From Clostridium sp. Ade.TY (GTDB lineage Bacteria > Bacillota > Clostridia > Clostridiales > Clostridiaceae): 64,000 bases of DNA. The stretch is from the NCBI RefSeq assembly GCF_000498355.1, contig NZ_AVSV01000036.1, forward strand, positions 1 through 64,000. The letters run 5' to 3'. A model generated the notes under the pieces. The model had not been told where the DNA came from. It searched no databases and worked only from the letters and a program-made list of their open reading frames with translations. A program made the translations under genes and the position numbers. Within the stretch, counting starts at the first letter, position 1. Each line of letters opens with the position of its first letter. This document shows positions 1 to 9,617 of this stretch, in pieces.

Positions 1-270
1 ATATAGGAACTTTTTTGTTTTTTAATTTTTTGTATATTAAATAAGTTTTTATTTTAAAATTAAATTTAAAAAGGGTGAAAATTAAATATATCAATAATTA
101 GTGAATAAACAATGTATATGACTTGCACAATGAAGAAAAAATAACCAATAAAAGTATATAAATTGTGTCTACAAAGTTAAAAAATGAATAAATTATAATT
201 GTTTCTTGCATTTTCAAAGTTCTTATTATAAAATGAATTAAAAGTTTTTATTTTTAAGGGGGCTAAATAA

Positions 271-1686
271 ATGGAAACATTAAATGGAATAATATCGAGT
301 ATAAATGATGTCCTGTGGACATATATTTTAATTGCAATGCTTATAGCATTAGGTATTTATTTTTCTTTTAGAACAAAATTTGTACAATTCAGATATTTAA
401 AAGAAATGATAAGATTATTAGGAGATGGAATAACATCATCATCGAGAAAAGATAAAAAGAAGGGGAGTATTTCATCATTCCAAGCATTCTGTATAAGTAC
501 AGCATCAAGAGTTGGTACTGGAAATATTGCAGGTATTGCAATTGCAATTTCAGTTGGAGGACCTGGAGCAGTTTTCTGGATGTGGTTAATAGCGCTTATT
601 GGGGCAGCTTCAAGCTTTGTTGAATCAACATTAGCACAAGTTTATAAGCAAAAAAATCCAGATGGTACATATAGAGGTGGTCCTGCTTATTATATGGAAA
701 GAGGACTTAATAAAAGATGGATGGGCGTAGCCTTTTCAATACTTATTTCAATTTGTTTTGGATTAATATTTAATTCAGTACAAGCGAACACTATAACAAT
801 AGCATTTAATAATGCATTTGGTACAGATAGATTATTAGTTGGAATAGTAATAACTGTTATAACTTGTTTTGTAATATTTGGTGGAGTTACTAGAGTTGCA
901 AAAGTTTCAGAAGTAATAGTTCCAGTTATGGCAGTAGCTTATATTGCAGTTGCTATATTTATAGTAATTATAAATATAAATGAAATACCTTCAGTTATAT
1001 CATTAATATTCTCAAATGCTTTTGGATTTAGAGAAATAGCAGGTGGTACTATTGGTGGAGCTATGCTTATGGGAATTAAGAGAGGACTTTTCTCAAATGA
1101 GGCTGGTATGGGTAGTGCACCAAATGCAGCAGCAACAGCTGATGTAAGTCATCCAGTTAAACAAGGTTTAATTCAAACTTTAGGGGTATTTACAGATACA
1201 ATAATAATTTGTAGCTGTACTGCATTTATGATACTTTTATCAAATACTAATTATATGGATAAGTCAGCCACTGGTATAATTCTTGCACAAAATGCATTAA
1301 CAACAGAGCTTGGTTCATGGGCAGGAATATTTTTAGCTATTTGTATTTTATTATTTGCATTTAGTTCCATAGTAGGTAATTATTATTATGGTGAATCAAA
1401 TATAGAATTTTTAAATGATAAAAAATATTTTTTAGTTATATATAGAGTATTAGTTATTGGAATGGTTTTATTTGGTTCAATTGCTGAGCTTCAAATAGTT
1501 TGGAATTTAGCTGATCTTTTCATGGGACTTATGGCAATACTAAACTTAATAGCTATAGCAATGCTTAGTAAAAAAGCATTTTTAGTCCTGAAAGACTATA
1601 CAGAGCAAAAGAAATTAGGAATAAAGGAGCCATTATTTAGAGCTTCATCTATTCCAGGTTTAGAAAATGTTTCAGAATGGAAATAA
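271..1686 (+). CDS. Alanine/glycine:cation symporter (AGCS family)
   Basis: Integral membrane sodium-coupled importer of small neutral amino acids. The 471-residue length and about ten hydrophobic segments are normal for the family. Family signatures are visible: GTGNIAG near residues 82-88, GGPAYYMERG near 136-145, and NEAGMGSAPNAAA near 276-288. The ATG is preceded by AAGGGGGC. The gene stands alone, with a terminator-like hairpin after it. Substrate preference (alanine, glycine or another) cannot be read from sequence. The 270 bases upstream show no riboswitch that I recognise. Confidence 0.93.
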   Translation: METLNGIISSINDVLWTYILIAMLIALGIYFSFRTKFVQFRYLKEMIRLLGDGITSSSRKDKKKGSISSFQAFCISTASRVGTGNIAGIAIAISVGGPGAVFWMWLIALIGAASSFVESTLAQVYKQKNPDGTYRGGPAYYMERGLNKRWMGVAFSILISICFGLIFNSVQANTITIAFNNAFGTDRLLVGIVITVITCFVIFGGVTRVAKVSEVIVPVMAVAYIAVAIFIVIININEIPSVISLIFSNAFGFREIAGGTIGGAMLMGIKRGLFSNEAGMGSAPNAAATADVSHPVKQGLIQTLGVFTDTIIICSCTAFMILLSNTNYMDKSATGIILAQNALTTELGSWAGIFLAICILLFAFSSIVGNYYYGESNIEFLNDKKYFLVIYRVLVIGMVLFGSIAELQIVWNLADLFMGLMAILNLIAIAMLSKKAFLVLKDYTEQKKLGIKEPLFRASSIPGLENVSEWK

Positions 1687-1729
1687 GATTTAGGCATATA
1701 AAAAATAAATAAAGTAAATAATAAATTAT

Positions 1730-1773
1730 GAAGTAATTTAAGATTTTAATAATACTTAGATTACTTCTTTTTT
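1730..1773 (+). terminator. Intrinsic terminator after the AGCS symporter
   Basis: GAAGTAAT (1730-1737) pairs with ATTACTTC (1760-1767) and is followed by a run of T. Confidence 0.6.
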
Positions 1774-1823
1774 AATTTTAACTAAAGAATAATTTTAATG
1801 ATATAAAATTAGGAGGTTTTTGT

Positions 1824-2366
1824 ATGTATAAGTCATTGTCACCGCAAAAAAAATGGATTATAAAAGGGATTCCAATTTTATTTATAATAAGCGCATGTAT
1901 ACATTCTTCGTATAAATTATTAGAAGGAAATAAAATAGCAGCAGCTTTTCTTCCTATGAATGAAAGTATTTGGGAACATTTAAAAATGATTTTATTACCT
2001 ATAATTTTATGGTGGAGTATTTATTATTTAGTAAATAGCAAAAGGTATAATATAAATAAAAAGAAGTGGTTTACTGGTGCTTTAGTTTCATTAATAGTTT
2101 CATTAATTACAATTCCTTTAATATATTATTTTTACACAGGAGCTTTTGGAGTTCAGTCAATTATTATGGATATTATATTATTATTTTTATCTATTTTATT
2201 TGGGCAGTTATTAGGGCTTTATGCATATACAAGATTTAGAGGAATAAATGCAAATTTTTGTATAGTAGTATTTATTGCTTTGATATTAATTTTTGTATTA
2301 TGTACATATTTTACACCTAAAATACCTATATTTATGGATAGTGCAACTGGTAAATATGGAATGTAA
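1824..2366 (+). CDS. Small integral membrane protein, possibly DUF6512 type
   Basis: 180-residue protein with about five hydrophobic segments and no recognisable catalytic motif. A short conserved-looking stretch, NESIWEHLKM, lies between the first and second membrane segments near residues 46-55. I associate it, from memory and with low certainty, with uncharacterised DUF6512 membrane proteins. A strong AGGAGG site at 1811-1816 supports the ATG start. It lies just upstream of the PHP-domain gene and may share its transcript. Function unknown. Confidence 0.75.
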   Translation: MYKSLSPQKKWIIKGIPILFIISACIHSSYKLLEGNKIAAAFLPMNESIWEHLKMILLPIILWWSIYYLVNSKRYNINKKKWFTGALVSLIVSLITIPLIYYFYTGAFGVQSIIMDIILLFLSILFGQLLGLYAYTRFRGINANFCIVVFIALILIFVLCTYFTPKIPIFMDSATGKYGM

Positions 2367-2423
2367 TGAATATAATAATAAATTATTTTTTAACAAATAA
2401 TAAGTTTGTTAGGAGGTGATTTT

Positions 2424-3758
2424 ATTATTAATAAAAAGTTATTTTTAAAATTAATATTAGTATTTATTTTATCAATAAATTTATCAATTTATATTTTTTC
2501 AATATCTGCAAATGCTAGTGAAATAAATTATGTTGATTATAAAGTAAAAATAACAAAAAAACATACTATGTTAAAAGTAGGATTAATGGAAGATATTATT
2601 GTAAAAATTAATCCAAATTTATCTAAACAGATTAACAAAGGAAATTTAATATGGAAATCATCAAATGAGGATATTGTTGAAGTTAATATGGAAGGTAAAA
2701 TATTTGGAAAGAATATTGGGAAATCAAGAGTAACAGTTCAAACTAAGGATGGTAAGTATAGTGATTTTGTAGATGTTAAAGTTGTAAATGATATAGATTA
2801 TAAAATATATAATCCATATAAAAATATAAACTGGAGTAAAGTGAAAACTTTAAAATCAAATTTGCATTGTCATACTAATAAAAGTGATGGTAAAAATACC
2901 ATTCAAGAGGTAGTTGATGCTCATGAGAAGTTTGGATATGATGTCTTATCAATAACAGATCATAATAAAGTGACTTATCCATGGAATGATTCTAGTAAAG
3001 GTGATTCAAGCTTAAAAATGACAGAAAATTTAAAAGGAATACCAGGAAATGAATATTCATATAAAGGTCAACATCATATAAATGGTTATTTTGTAAAGAA
3101 AAATAAAAGTTATGAAAAAGAAGTAGATGTATTAAGACATATAGCAAGGCAAGGAGGATTATCACATTTTAATCATCCAGGAGGGTACAAAAAAGATTAT
3201 ATGTGGTACATAAATTTTTATAAAAGATTTAATAGTTTAATTGGGCTTGAAGTAATAAATAATAGAGATGGTTGTTCAAAAGATAGAATACTTTGGGATG
3301 ATATTTTAACTGAAATGATTTATAAGAGAGATATATATGGCTTTGCTAATGCAGATTTACATAGACTAGATCACATAGAATCAAGTTATAATATGATGTT
3401 ACTTAATAATGAATTTACCAATAGAAGATATAAAAATGCTATGAAGAATGGTGAATTTTATTTTGTTGCTAGAGTATGTGAAGAAAATAATAGAATGTAC
3501 GATGATGCTGTTGATTCACCATTTATAACAAATATAGAAGTAGATAATAAAAATGACACTATAAAAATAGAAGGAAAAAATATAAAGAACATTGAATGGA
3601 TTGGTTCAAATAGTAGATATATAGGAAATGGAGATATTTTAAAATTAAATGAAGTAACTCAAGCTGAACCTTATGTAAGAGCTGTAATAAAAGGTGATGG
3701 TGGGGTTGCTTTTACTCAGCCTTTTAAGATTATTGCAAGAGAGAAAATTATAAGTTAA
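2424..3758 (+). CDS. Secreted Ig-like (BIG2) plus PHP-domain phosphoesterase-like protein
   Basis: Secreted or surface protein. An N-terminal hydrophobic signal segment ends near the sequence ISANA. A bacterial Ig-like fold resembling BIG2 follows (LIWKSSNEDIVEV, then KIFGKNIGKSRVTV). A PHP-type metal-dependent phosphoesterase domain begins at LHCHTNKSDG and carries SITDHN, HFNHPGG and NADLHR, consistent with the metal-binding His/Asp set. The C-terminal part looks like a second beta-sandwich. Start choice: AGGAGGTGAT at 2411-2420 is a near-perfect ribosome binding site placed correctly for an ATT codon at 2424 (or 2427). The only upstream non-ATT start, TTG at 2406, lies before that site and has none of its own. 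Substrate unknown. Confidence 0.85.
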   Translation: MINKKLFLKLILVFILSINLSIYIFSISANASEINYVDYKVKITKKHTMLKVGLMEDIIVKINPNLSKQINKGNLIWKSSNEDIVEVNMEGKIFGKNIGKSRVTVQTKDGKYSDFVDVKVVNDIDYKIYNPYKNINWSKVKTLKSNLHCHTNKSDGKNTIQEVVDAHEKFGYDVLSITDHNKVTYPWNDSSKGDSSLKMTENLKGIPGNEYSYKGQHHINGYFVKKNKSYEKEVDVLRHIARQGGLSHFNHPGGYKKDYMWYINFYKRFNSLIGLEVINNRDGCSKDRILWDDILTEMIYKRDIYGFANADLHRLDHIESSYNMMLLNNEFTNRRYKNAMKNGEFYFVARVCEENNRMYDDAVDSPFITNIEVDNKNDTIKIEGKNIKNIEWIGSNSRYIGNGDILKLNEVTQAEPYVRAVIKGDGGVAFTQPFKIIAREKIIS

Positions 3759-3816
3759 TTTAGTTAGATAAAAAGTTATTATTATGTAATTTTAAAAATG
3801 TGATAAATATTAATGG

Positions 3817-3845
3817 TTTACATTAAAAAATTACTATGTTATAAT
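3817..3845 (+). promoter_or_regulatory. Predicted promoter of the riboflavin operon
   Basis: TTTACA (3817-3822), a 17-base spacer and TATAAT (3840-3845), about 20 bases before the FMN aptamer. Confidence 0.65.
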
Positions 3846-3863
3846 ATTAACAAATTTAATATA

Positions 3864-3971
3864 TCTTCAGGGCAGGGTGTAATTCCCTACCGGCGGTAAA
3901 GCCCGCGAGCTATTAATTTAGCAGATTCGGTGAAACTCCGAAGCCGACAGTATAGTCTGGATGAAAGAAGA
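3864..3971 (+). ncRNA. FMN riboswitch (RFN element)
   Basis: Contains the conserved RFN blocks: CAGGGCAGGGTG, ATTCCCTACCGGCGGTAAAG, GCCCGCGAGC, GATTCGGTGAAACTCCGAAG, CCGACAGTATAGTCTGGATG. The closing stem is TCTTC (3864-3868) with GAAGA (3967-3971). It precedes ribD and should switch the rib operon off when FMN is bound. Two terminators lie between it and ribD. The aptamer 5' strand 3866-3873 is complementary to the 5' arm of both. Confidence 0.96.
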
Positions 3972-4070
3972 GAAATAATAATTAAGTATTTTTATATTAT
4001 AATTTAATTAATAATAGTTTTATGTAAAAAAATTATTAATCAATAGTATAATTTTAATTTTGTATTTTAG

Positions 4071-4100
4071 CTCTGAAATATTTATATTTCAGAGTTTTTT
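4071..4100 (+). terminator. First intrinsic terminator downstream of the FMN aptamer
   Basis: CTCTGAAATA (4071-4080) pairs with TATTTCAGAG (4085-4094), followed by six T. Its 5' arm CTCTGAA can instead pair with TTCAGGG of the aptamer (3866-3872, one G-U pair), which suggests an antiterminated state without FMN. Confidence 0.85.
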
Positions 4101-4249
4101 AATTTTATACTTGAGAAGTTCCATTATAAATTTATATTTTACTATTAAGTATTAGTTAGTTGTATTTATAATAAGTTTATTTTAGAATAATTTTTAATAT
4201 ATAAAACTTAATTGTTTATATGTAGAAGTCATAACCAAATTAATTTAAG

Positions 4250-4279
4250 GCCCTGAGAAATTTTCTCAGGGCTTTTTTT
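4250..4279 (+). terminator. Second intrinsic terminator before ribD
   Basis: GCCCTGAGAAA pairs with TTTCTCAGGGC, followed by seven T. The 5' arm GCCCTGA (4250-4256) is fully complementary to TCAGGGC in the aptamer (3867-3873). It therefore looks like the main expression platform even though it lies about 280 bases from the aptamer. Confidence 0.92.
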
Positions 4280-4316
4280 ATACCCTAAAGATTTATTAAA
4301 AATCTAAAAGAGAGAG

Positions 4317-5522
4317 ATGATGCTAATGGATGAAAAGTATATGAAATTAGCTATGGAGCTAGCAAAAAAAGGAGAGGGAAAAGTTAATCCAAATCCTTTA
4401 GTTGGAGCAGTTATTGTAAAAGATAAAGAGGTGATTGGCAAAGGGTATCATAAAATATTTGGTGGCAATCATGCGGAAGTTGAAGCTTTTAATAGTTTGG
4501 ATAATGAAAGTTATGGAGCAACTATGTATGTAACATTAGAACCTTGTTCTCATTATGGAAAAACACCACCTTGTGTGGATAAAATTATTGAAAATAAAAT
4601 TTCAAAAGTTATTATAGGGTGCTTAGACCCAAACCCTATAGTTAAAGGTAATGGGTTAAAAAAACTGAAAAGTGCTGGTATTGAAGTTGAGATTAGTAAA
4701 TTAGAAGATAAATGCAAAAGTTTAAACGAAGTATTTATGAAATATATAAGTAGTAAAAAGCCTTTTGTAGTTTTAAAAACAGCTATGTCATTAGATGGAA
4801 AAATATCAACATATACAGGTGAGTCAAAGTGGATAACTGGAGAAAATTCAAGAAAATCTGTGCATAAGTTAAGAAATAAATATATGGGAATAATGGTTGG
4901 CGTTAACACTGTAATTAAGGATAATCCGGAGCTTACGTGTAGATTAGAAAGTGGAAATAATCCTGTAAGAATTATAGTTGATAGTACACTCAGAATTCCA
5001 ATGAATTCTAAAGTTATTTTAAATAATAAAAACTTATATGACTTAAATATATTAAAGAAAATTAATGGTGAATTAGAAAATAGTAGAGATTATTTTAGAG
5101 TTGATAATAATTTATCCTTTAATAATAAAAAAAGTTTAAAAAATATAACTATAATTGCAACAACTAATAAAGCAGATAAAGAAAAAATAAAGCTTTTAGA
5201 AAGTAAAGGTATTTTAGTTATAATTACAAAACAAAAAAATAATAAGGTAGATTTAAATGATTTAATGATTAAACTTGGAAGGCTTAACATAGATAGCATT
5301 TTACTTGAAGGCGGGTCAGAATTAAATTTTTCTGCTATAAATGAAAAAATAGTAGATAAAGTTATTTGCTATATAGCTCCTAAAATAATTGGAGGAACTT
5401 TGGCAAAGACTCCTATAGGTGGACAAGGAATAGGAAAATTAATTGATGCAATAAATATTAAAAATATGAGTTTAAAAAGTATAGGTGAAGATGTAGTAAT
5501 TGAAGGATACATAGAAGGATAA
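4317..5522 (+). CDS. ribD: Bifunctional riboflavin biosynthesis protein RibD (deaminase/reductase)
   Basis: Carries out deamination and then side-chain reduction of the pyrimidine intermediate in riboflavin synthesis. The N-terminal cytidine-deaminase-like domain has the zinc site HAE (52-54) and PCSHYGKTPPC (76-86). The C-terminal half (about 150-401) is the RibD reductase, with LKTAMSLDGKI, GVNTVIKDNPELT and LLEGGSELN. At 401 residues it is longer than the usual roughly 360-370. The excess is a Lys/Asn-rich stretch around 240-280. ATG codons at 4317, 4320 and 4326 are all possible. The third gives the family-typical MDEKYMKLAMELA. First gene of the FMN-controlled operon. Confidence 0.95.
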   Translation: MMLMDEKYMKLAMELAKKGEGKVNPNPLVGAVIVKDKEVIGKGYHKIFGGNHAEVEAFNSLDNESYGATMYVTLEPCSHYGKTPPCVDKIIENKISKVIIGCLDPNPIVKGNGLKKLKSAGIEVEISKLEDKCKSLNEVFMKYISSKKPFVVLKTAMSLDGKISTYTGESKWITGENSRKSVHKLRNKYMGIMVGVNTVIKDNPELTCRLESGNNPVRIIVDSTLRIPMNSKVILNNKNLYDLNILKKINGELENSRDYFRVDNNLSFNNKKSLKNITIIATTNKADKEKIKLLESKGILVIITKQKNNKVDLNDLMIKLGRLNIDSILLEGGSELNFSAINEKIVDKVICYIAPKIIGGTLAKTPIGGQGIGKLIDAINIKNMSLKSIGEDVVIEGYIEG

Positions 5523-5618
5523 AAAAGGAATAAGTTTAGTATTTAATTTTTATTACACTAATCTTAAATAAAAGAAGTTATTCAAAATATTTATATAAAT
5601 ATTTTTTTGAGGTGAAAT

Positions 5619-6275
5619 ATGTTTACTGGGATTATTGAAGAAATAGGAGAAATTAAATCTATAAAAAGTGGTATTAAGTCATCAAAGCTTTTAATAAAAG
5701 CAAGTAAGGTTTTAAAAAATACTAAAATTGGAGATAGTATTGCAACAAATGGAGTATGCCTTACAGTTACAAATATAAATAAAGATATTTTTGAAGCTGA
5801 TGTTATGGCAGAAACTTTAAGAAGAAGTAATTTAGGAAGTTTAAAAAGTGGAAGTAAGGTAAATCTTGAAAGAGCATTAACACTAGAGAGTAGACTCGGT
5901 GGACATATAGTTAGTGGTCATATTGATGGAACTTCTAAAATAATATCATTTTTAAAAGAGGATAATGCGACTTGGGTAACATTAAGTGCAGATAAAAATA
6001 TTCTTAAATATATTATTTTTAAAGGTTCGATTACGATAGATGGAGTAAGCCTTACTGTAGCTTATGTAGATGATGAAGTTTTTAAAGTTTCTATAATACC
6101 TCACACTGGGTGTGAAACTAATTTATTAAATAAAAAGGTTAATGAAACAGTTAATATTGAGTGTGATTTAATTGGAAAATATGTTGAAAAGTTATTAGGG
6201 TTAAATAAAAAATTTGAAGAAAAAAAATATGGTTCTATAAGTGAAGAATTACTTAGAAATAATGGATTTATATAA
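5619..6275 (+). CDS. ribE: Riboflavin synthase, alpha subunit
   Basis: Dismutates two 6,7-dimethyl-8-ribityllumazines to riboflavin. The start [12 protein letters not shown] is typical of the family. Two lumazine-binding repeats are visible: residues 1-97 with [10 protein letters not shown] and [14 protein letters not shown], and about 98-195 with [15 protein letters not shown] and PHTGCETN. 218 residues, normal length. The GAGGTG site at 5609-5614 supports the ATG. Second gene of the rib operon. Confidence 0.96.
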   Translation: MFTGIIEEIGEIKSIKSGIKSSKLLIKASKVLKNTKIGDSIATNGVCLTVTNINKDIFEADVMAETLRRSNLGSLKSGSKVNLERALTLESRLGGHIVSGHIDGTSKIISFLKEDNATWVTLSADKNILKYIIFKGSITIDGVSLTVAYVDDEVFKVSIIPHTGCETNLLNKKVNETVNIECDLIGKYVEKLLGLNKKFEEKKYGSISEELLRNNGFI

Positions 6276-6300
6276 AAATTATAAAAATGGAGTGATAAAG

Positions 6301-7590
6301 ATGTTTGAGTTTAATAGTATTGAAGAAGCAATAAAAGATATAAAAGAAGGAAAAATAGTTATAGTTATTGATGATGAAGATAGAGAAAATGAGGGCGATC
6401 TTTTAATGGCTGCTGAAATGGTTACAGGTGAATCTATAAATTTTATGGCAAAGCAAGGTAAGGGACTTATATGTATGCCAATTGAGAAAAAAATTGCAGA
6501 GAATTTAAAATTTCATCCAATGGTTTCAAATAATACAGATAATCATGAAACAGCTTTTACTGTCTCAATAGATCATAAAAATACTACAACAGGAATTTCA
6601 GCATTTGAAAGAGCTTTTACTATAAAAAAAGTTTTAGAGAGTAATAATTGTGATGATTTTAGAAGACCAGGACATGTATTTCCATTAGTTGCAAAGGAAG
6701 ATGGTGTATTAGAAAGGTTAGGACATACAGAGGCAGCAGTTGACTTAGCAAAACTTTCAGGGTTTAAGGGAGCAGGAGTTATTTGTGAAATAATGGGTGA
6801 TAATGGAGAGATGATGAGAACAAGAGAGCTTATAGAGTTTTCTAAAAATTTTGGATTGAAAATTATTACAATAGCTGATTTGGTTAAATACAGGAAAGAA
6901 AATTTAGAAGTATATAAAGAAAAATACAAAACTTTTAAAAATGTTATTGAAAAAGAAATTATTTGTGATAGTAAAGATTTTGAAAATAATAAAAGTAATT
7001 TTATTGTAGAAAGAGTTGTAGAAACTAAAATGCCAACACGATATGGTGAGTTCGTAATGTATGGCTTTATAAATAAATTAAATGGAGAGCATCACGTTGC
7101 ATTAGTTAAAGGGGATATAAGTGATGGAAAAGATATTTTAGCAAGAGTTCACTCAGAATGTTTAACAGGAGATGCATTGGGTTCAAAAAGGTGTGATTGT
7201 GGCGAGCAATATGATGCAGCAATGAAAAAAATATCAGAAGAAGGAAGAGGAATACTTCTTTATATGAGACAAGAAGGAAGGGGAATAGGTCTTATAAATA
7301 AATTAAAGGCTTATGCACTTCAAGATGAGGGATATGATACTGTTGAGGCAAATATAAAACTTGGATTTAAAGCTGATATGAGGAAGTATGATGTAGCTGC
7401 TGATATATTTAAGGACTTAGGAGTTAAAAGTATAAGACTTATGACAAATAACTTAGATAAAATATATAGTTTAGAAAAAGAAAATATAGAGGTAATAAAA
7501 AGAGTTCCAATACAAATGAATCATAATGAAAATAATGAATTTTATTTAATAACTAAAAAAGAAAAAATGAATCACCTTTTAAATTATTAA
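6301..7590 (+). CDS. ribBA: Bifunctional DHBP synthase / GTP cyclohydrolase II
   Basis: Supplies both riboflavin precursors. The N-terminal 3,4-dihydroxy-2-butanone-4-phosphate synthase has [19 protein letters not shown] and [11 protein letters not shown]. The C-terminal GTP cyclohydrolase II has [20 protein letters not shown], the loop [10 protein letters not shown] and NNLDKI. The reading frame is open from 6241, but the ATG at 6301, after GGAGTG, gives the normal protein start ([11 protein letters not shown], 429 residues). The earlier start would overlap ribE. 25-base gap to ribE. Confidence 0.95.
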   Translation: MFEFNSIEEAIKDIKEGKIVIVIDDEDRENEGDLLMAAEMVTGESINFMAKQGKGLICMPIEKKIAENLKFHPMVSNNTDNHETAFTVSIDHKNTTTGISAFERAFTIKKVLESNNCDDFRRPGHVFPLVAKEDGVLERLGHTEAAVDLAKLSGFKGAGVICEIMGDNGEMMRTRELIEFSKNFGLKIITIADLVKYRKENLEVYKEKYKTFKNVIEKEIICDSKDFENNKSNFIVERVVETKMPTRYGEFVMYGFINKLNGEHHVALVKGDISDGKDILARVHSECLTGDALGSKRCDCGEQYDAAMKKISEEGRGILLYMRQEGRGIGLINKLKAYALQDEGYDTVEANIKLGFKADMRKYDVAADIFKDLGVKSIRLMTNNLDKIYSLEKENIEVIKRVPIQMNHNENNEFYLITKKEKMNHLLNY

Positions 7591-7664
7591 ATTAAATTTA
7601 AAAGTTATTATGAATTTAAAAAAGTAAATTTTATAAGATTAATAAAACTAGGGAGGAATTTATA

Positions 7665-8126
7665 ATGAAAGTATTAGAAGGTAATTTAGTAGCAAGTGAG
7701 TTAAAGGTTGGTATAGTAGTTGCAAGATTTAATGAATTTATAGTATCAAAATTATTAGGGGGAGCGTTAGATGGACTTAAAAGACATGGAATGAATGAAG
7801 AAAATATAGATATTGCTTGGGTTCCAGGAGCATTTGAAATACCACTTATAGCAAAGAAAATGGCGAAGAAGGAAAAGTATGATGCTATTATATGTTTAGG
7901 TGCAGTTATAAAGGGTTCAACACCTCATTTTGATTATGTATGTTCAGAAGCTTCAAAAGGAATAGCACAAGTATCAATGCAAACAGAAAAGCCAATTATA
8001 TTTGGGGTATTAACTACTGATACAATAGAACAAGCTATTGAAAGGGCTGGAACTAAAGCAGGAAATAAAGGTTATGATGCAGCAGTATCAGCCATTGAAA
8101 TGGCAAATTTATTGAATAATATTTAA
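7665..8126 (+). CDS. ribH: 6,7-dimethyl-8-ribityllumazine synthase
   Basis: Condenses the ribityl-pyrimidine and the butanone phosphate. 153 residues, normal length. Motifs visible: [36 protein letters not shown] with the catalytic His, and [24 protein letters not shown] for phosphate binding. Strong GGGAGGA site upstream. Last gene of the rib operon, followed by a long hairpin. Confidence 0.97.
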   Translation: MKVLEGNLVASELKVGIVVARFNEFIVSKLLGGALDGLKRHGMNEENIDIAWVPGAFEIPLIAKKMAKKEKYDAIICLGAVIKGSTPHFDYVCSEASKGIAQVSMQTEKPIIFGVLTTDTIEQAIERAGTKAGNKGYDAAVSAIEMANLLNNI

Positions 8127-8138
8127 GAATATTTATAA

Positions 8139-8205
8139 AAAAGACTATAACTTTAAATTAGAATTTATTCTGTGTTAATGAATTAAAAAAAGTTATAGTC
8201 TTTCT
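8139..8205. terminator. Hairpin between convergent ribH and ferritin-like gene
   Basis: AAGACTATAACTTT (8141-8154) pairs with AAAGTTATAGTCTTT (8189-8203), with A and T tracts on the outer sides. It could end transcription in both directions. Confidence 0.7.
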
Positions 8206-8221
8206 TATATTTAATTAGTTA

Positions 8222-9463
8222 TTAGGATTTTCTACCAACAGATGTATTATCACAAGTTCTGTCTTGAAATTCTGGAATTGGATTTTTGTCAATTTCAAAA
8301 CGATAATCTTCTTTATTTTTACAAATGTAATCATTAATTACATTATGACTTGGCACAATATTATCTGAACTATTAACTATATTTTGGAACTTACAGAAAT
8401 CACTAGTAGAAGAAATTTTAGAAACATTAATATATTGTTCTTTATCTGAAGTTTCATTTACTGTTTCTTTTAATATGTTTCTTACGTAGTCAACATTTGG
8501 TCTAAGTTCAAGAAGCTCAGGAAATTCACCATTTGGAATAACTTGTTGCCACTCTTTGTTTTCATATTTTTTAAGCAATTCTGCTGCTTTATGTAATTGA
8601 GAAATTTCCATATATAAATTTTCTTCCCATAAGGCTTTTATGTATGGATCTTTTTCAGTAATGTAACATGAGTAATATAAATAACATTCAGTATATTCAT
8701 GGTTTAGAAGATTTTCAAGCCAAGTACAATTAGGGTCAAGTAAGCTTTCATAATGACTTACATGTTGCTCTTCTATTAATCCAATTTCTTGATATAATTT
8801 TCTTCCTATATCTTCTTTAGATGTATTAGAAACATTCATATAATAATTCATAGTTTGTTGTTCTGCAGCAGTTATAATAGATACATTTAGTTTTGTAATA
8901 GGATTAGCTTTAGAGTTATCTATAAAGCGTTTAACATTATCAAACGGATAACGATGTTCTGATATTGTTGGGCGTCCTGGCATGATTTCAGTAAATCCTC
9001 CAACTAGATGTTCAGCGCGTATACCTTCTTTCATTTCTAAAAGATCTGCATAACGATATAAGTGATCAAAATCTTCTAATAAAGCAAAATCTAAGGCTTT
9101 TTTTACATATGGATCTGGTTCTCTTTGAGCTAAAACAGCAGTTAAATCAACAGCTAATTGCTCATAACTAATTGTATGTTCAAGTGTTGATTCATTTTTA
9201 GGTTTTAAATTTGATATCTTCATTTGTTGTTGTTTTTCAATACGACGGGTAAGCGCAAGTTCTCTACGAAGATCATTGTTGTTACAATGTCTAGCAAATT
9301 GATGTGAGAACCAATTTGCCTCAAATTCTGCTCCATTCATAAGAATTATTCGAGTTTTAGTATATGGATCTACTTCATATTTATTATAAGGTTTTGGATA
9401 AATATTATCCCAGTTTTCAAATGTATTCCAAAGATCCATAGGTTTTTCATTAAATGGATTCAT
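8222..9463 (-). CDS. Ferritin-like domain protein of unknown role
   Basis: 413-residue soluble protein with no signal peptide. Helical segments carry carboxylate/His pairs of the kind seen in di-iron ferritin-like bundles: EDFDH near 130-134, EQQ near 201-203 and EEQHVSHYE near 231-239. A later segment, EYTECYLYYSC, is also acidic and helical. The last 70 residues are polar and probably disordered. Ribosome binding site GGAGG at 9479-9483. A manganese/iron-binding or spore-related role is possible but not shown. Single-gene unit, convergent with the rib operon. Confidence 0.72.
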   Translation of the reverse strand: MNPFNEKPMDLWNTFENWDNIYPKPYNKYEVDPYTKTRIILMNGAEFEANWFSHQFARHCNNNDLRRELALTRRIEKQQQMKISNLKPKNESTLEHTISYEQLAVDLTAVLAQREPDPYVKKALDFALLEDFDHLYRYADLLEMKEGIRAEHLVGGFTEIMPGRPTISEHRYPFDNVKRFIDNSKANPITKLNVSIITAAEQQTMNYYMNVSNTSKEDIGRKLYQEIGLIEEQHVSHYESLLDPNCTWLENLLNHEYTECYLYYSCYITEKDPYIKALWEENLYMEISQLHKAAELLKKYENKEWQQVIPNGEFPELLELRPNVDYVRNILKETVNETSDKEQYINVSKISSTSDFCKFQNIVNSSDNIVPSHNVINDYICKNKEDYRFEIDKNPIPEFQDRTCDNTSVGRKS

Positions 9464-9617
9464 ATCTATAATTTTACCTCCATAATCTAAGATTTAGTTT
9501 TCATTATTATTGTTACATAAGTTATATTAAATATGCACTATTAATACAAGTAAAATGTTTACAAAATATTGATGTAATGTTAATATTTAAATGGGTTTAA
9601 AGTGGAAGGGGATAAAA

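Noticed and set aside
4553-4909. Antisense ORF inside ribD
   Set aside because: Opposite-strand shadow of a clear gene. Leu/Ile/Phe/Ser-rich low-information translation, no ribosome binding site, no family motif. The same holds for the other antisense ORFs within coding genes.
6241-6300. Upstream 20-codon extension of ribBA
   Set aside because: It overlaps the ribE 3' end and lacks a binding site. GGAGTG and family alignment point to ATG 6301.
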